DNA of 64,000 nt from Yponomeuta sedellus. Taxonomy: Eukaryota > Arthropoda > Insecta > Lepidoptera > Yponomeutidae. Every line of letters begins with the position of its first letter. Within the stretch, counting starts at the first letter, position 1. The DNA lies in NCBI GenBank assembly GCA_934045075.1, contig OW203734.1, positions 13,514,016 through 13,578,015 of the forward strand, read 5' to 3'. This document shows, piece after piece, positions 63,366 to 64,000 of this stretch. A model generated the notes under the pieces. It saw only the letters and a program-made list of their open reading frames with translations. It had not been told where the DNA came from and searched no databases. Both the position numbers and the translations under genes were made by a program.

Positions 63366-64000
63366 TTTTTTTTTTTTTTTTCACCCAGGAGAAACCCCAA
63401 TTACGGGTACCACCGGCTCGGGGGAGCACAGTGGTTATGTCGGACTCCCCGCCCTGAAAAGGGCGGTATACCGACTAAAACTCCTGGGGTGTTCCTCCGC
63501 ACCGCAAAGGACGGGGCCACGGGGACGCTTGCGCACACTTCCGCGACCCCGTCTGCGGGCGCCCTTTCGGGCACTCCTTCGGCGGCGCTGCGCCGCATCT
63601 CTTCGTTGGAGCGCATAGGGGCCAAGTGCGTATGATCTTGGCCCCCATACGCCCCAACGCGCCGCCCCCTCCATCCCATCGCAACCCGGTCGATGAGACG
63701 GGGAGGGCGGCGCTCCTCCTCGTTGAGGCGCGTGGGGGCCCAAGCGTCCCGGTCCCCACACGCCCCACACGTGAGGCCCGTCACGTCGCCCACCAGCACT
63801 TCTCTGAAAGCAGAGAAGGCGGTGAGCGACCGCGCGGGCCCCCTCCGTGCCAGAAGGCACCCTCGGAACACGCAAGGGCGCCTTCCGGCCCGCCGTGATG
63901 GACGCGGAGAGTCCCCCGACCCTCCGCGTCCCGGCGGCCACTCTGGTCCGACTGGTACGAGGCGCACGCGCTTCCGCGCAGCGGCGCCCCCCCCAGTCGG
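63366..64000 (-). mobile_element. GC-rich 3' region of a poly(A)-tailed LINE
   Basis: A 17-nt T run (63366-63382) is the poly(A) tail of a minus-strand element, preceded on that strand by TAATTGGGGTTTCTCCTGGG and TGTGCTCCCCCGAGCCGG, which look like the 3' end of R1/jockey-type LINEs of Lepidoptera. The sequence to the window edge is very GC- and CpG-rich. Long open frames on both strands reflect that composition; none has an RT signature, so this is probably 3' UTR. Confidence 0.6.

Noticed and set aside
63401..63967. Long GC-rich open frames on both strands
   Set aside because: Several overlapping frames are open together because of composition; no domain signature.

Overview
The window looks like a transposon-dense stretch of an insect nuclear genome, most likely a moth or butterfly. 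The grounds are an AT-rich background, no bacterial gene layout, many 5'-truncated LINEs of R1, RTE and jockey-like type, very numerous SINEs with tRNA-like or 5S-rRNA-like heads, tails reading like GCAGTGGGAC...TATAGGC that I associate with Lepidoptera, and a DIRS retroelement. The species cannot be read from the sequence. I find no convincing host protein-coding gene and no intact tRNA or rRNA gene. Nearly everything recognisable is a mobile element, a relic of one, or a simple repeat.

Layout. 0-3 kb: R1-like LINE 3' end, a 5S-type SINE and a tRNA-type SINE. 4.2-5.1 kb: an internally deleted PIF/Harbinger transposon with 21-bp terminal inverted repeats, TTA target duplications and the first transposase exon. 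8-9.2 kb: a tandem repeat split by a LINE and a SINE. 13-16.3 kb: SINEs, a Helitron-like element and a dimeric fold-back SINE. 19.7-24 kb: LINE ends, a 200-N assembly gap and a TATG microsatellite growing from a LINE tail. 26.9-30.2 kb: fold-back SINEs and a pentanucleotide array. 31-43 kb: SINEs, LINE ends and relics. 44.3-49.2 kb: a nearly full-length but decayed DIRS element. 49.4-56.3 kb: several MITEs and an inverted dispersed duplication. 56.5-64 kb: a second long TATG array, a dimeric fold-back SINE, long perfect inverted repeats and a GC-rich LINE end.

SINE names used here (my labels): family A has a tRNA-like core ending GGCATGGGTG and a tail GGTTAGTGCATTAAAA, and is often folded back; family B has a shared core (AAACATCGTGAGGAAACC) and a CTCTCTGAGAG...GCAGTGGGAC tail; family C has a tRNA-Gly-like head; family D a tRNA-Tyr-like head; family E has another tRNA-like head on the family B core; the 5S type carries a block very like the 3' half of 5S rRNA.

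The two most interesting systems are the DIRS element, whose internal complementary region is a fusion of inverted copies of its two ends, and family A, where at least four insertions begin with an inverted copy of their own tRNA segment that stops at the same internal point; three of these have 12-13 bp target duplications around the whole structure. That suggests either a replicating palindromic SINE lineage or a reproducible fold-back step during reverse transcription.
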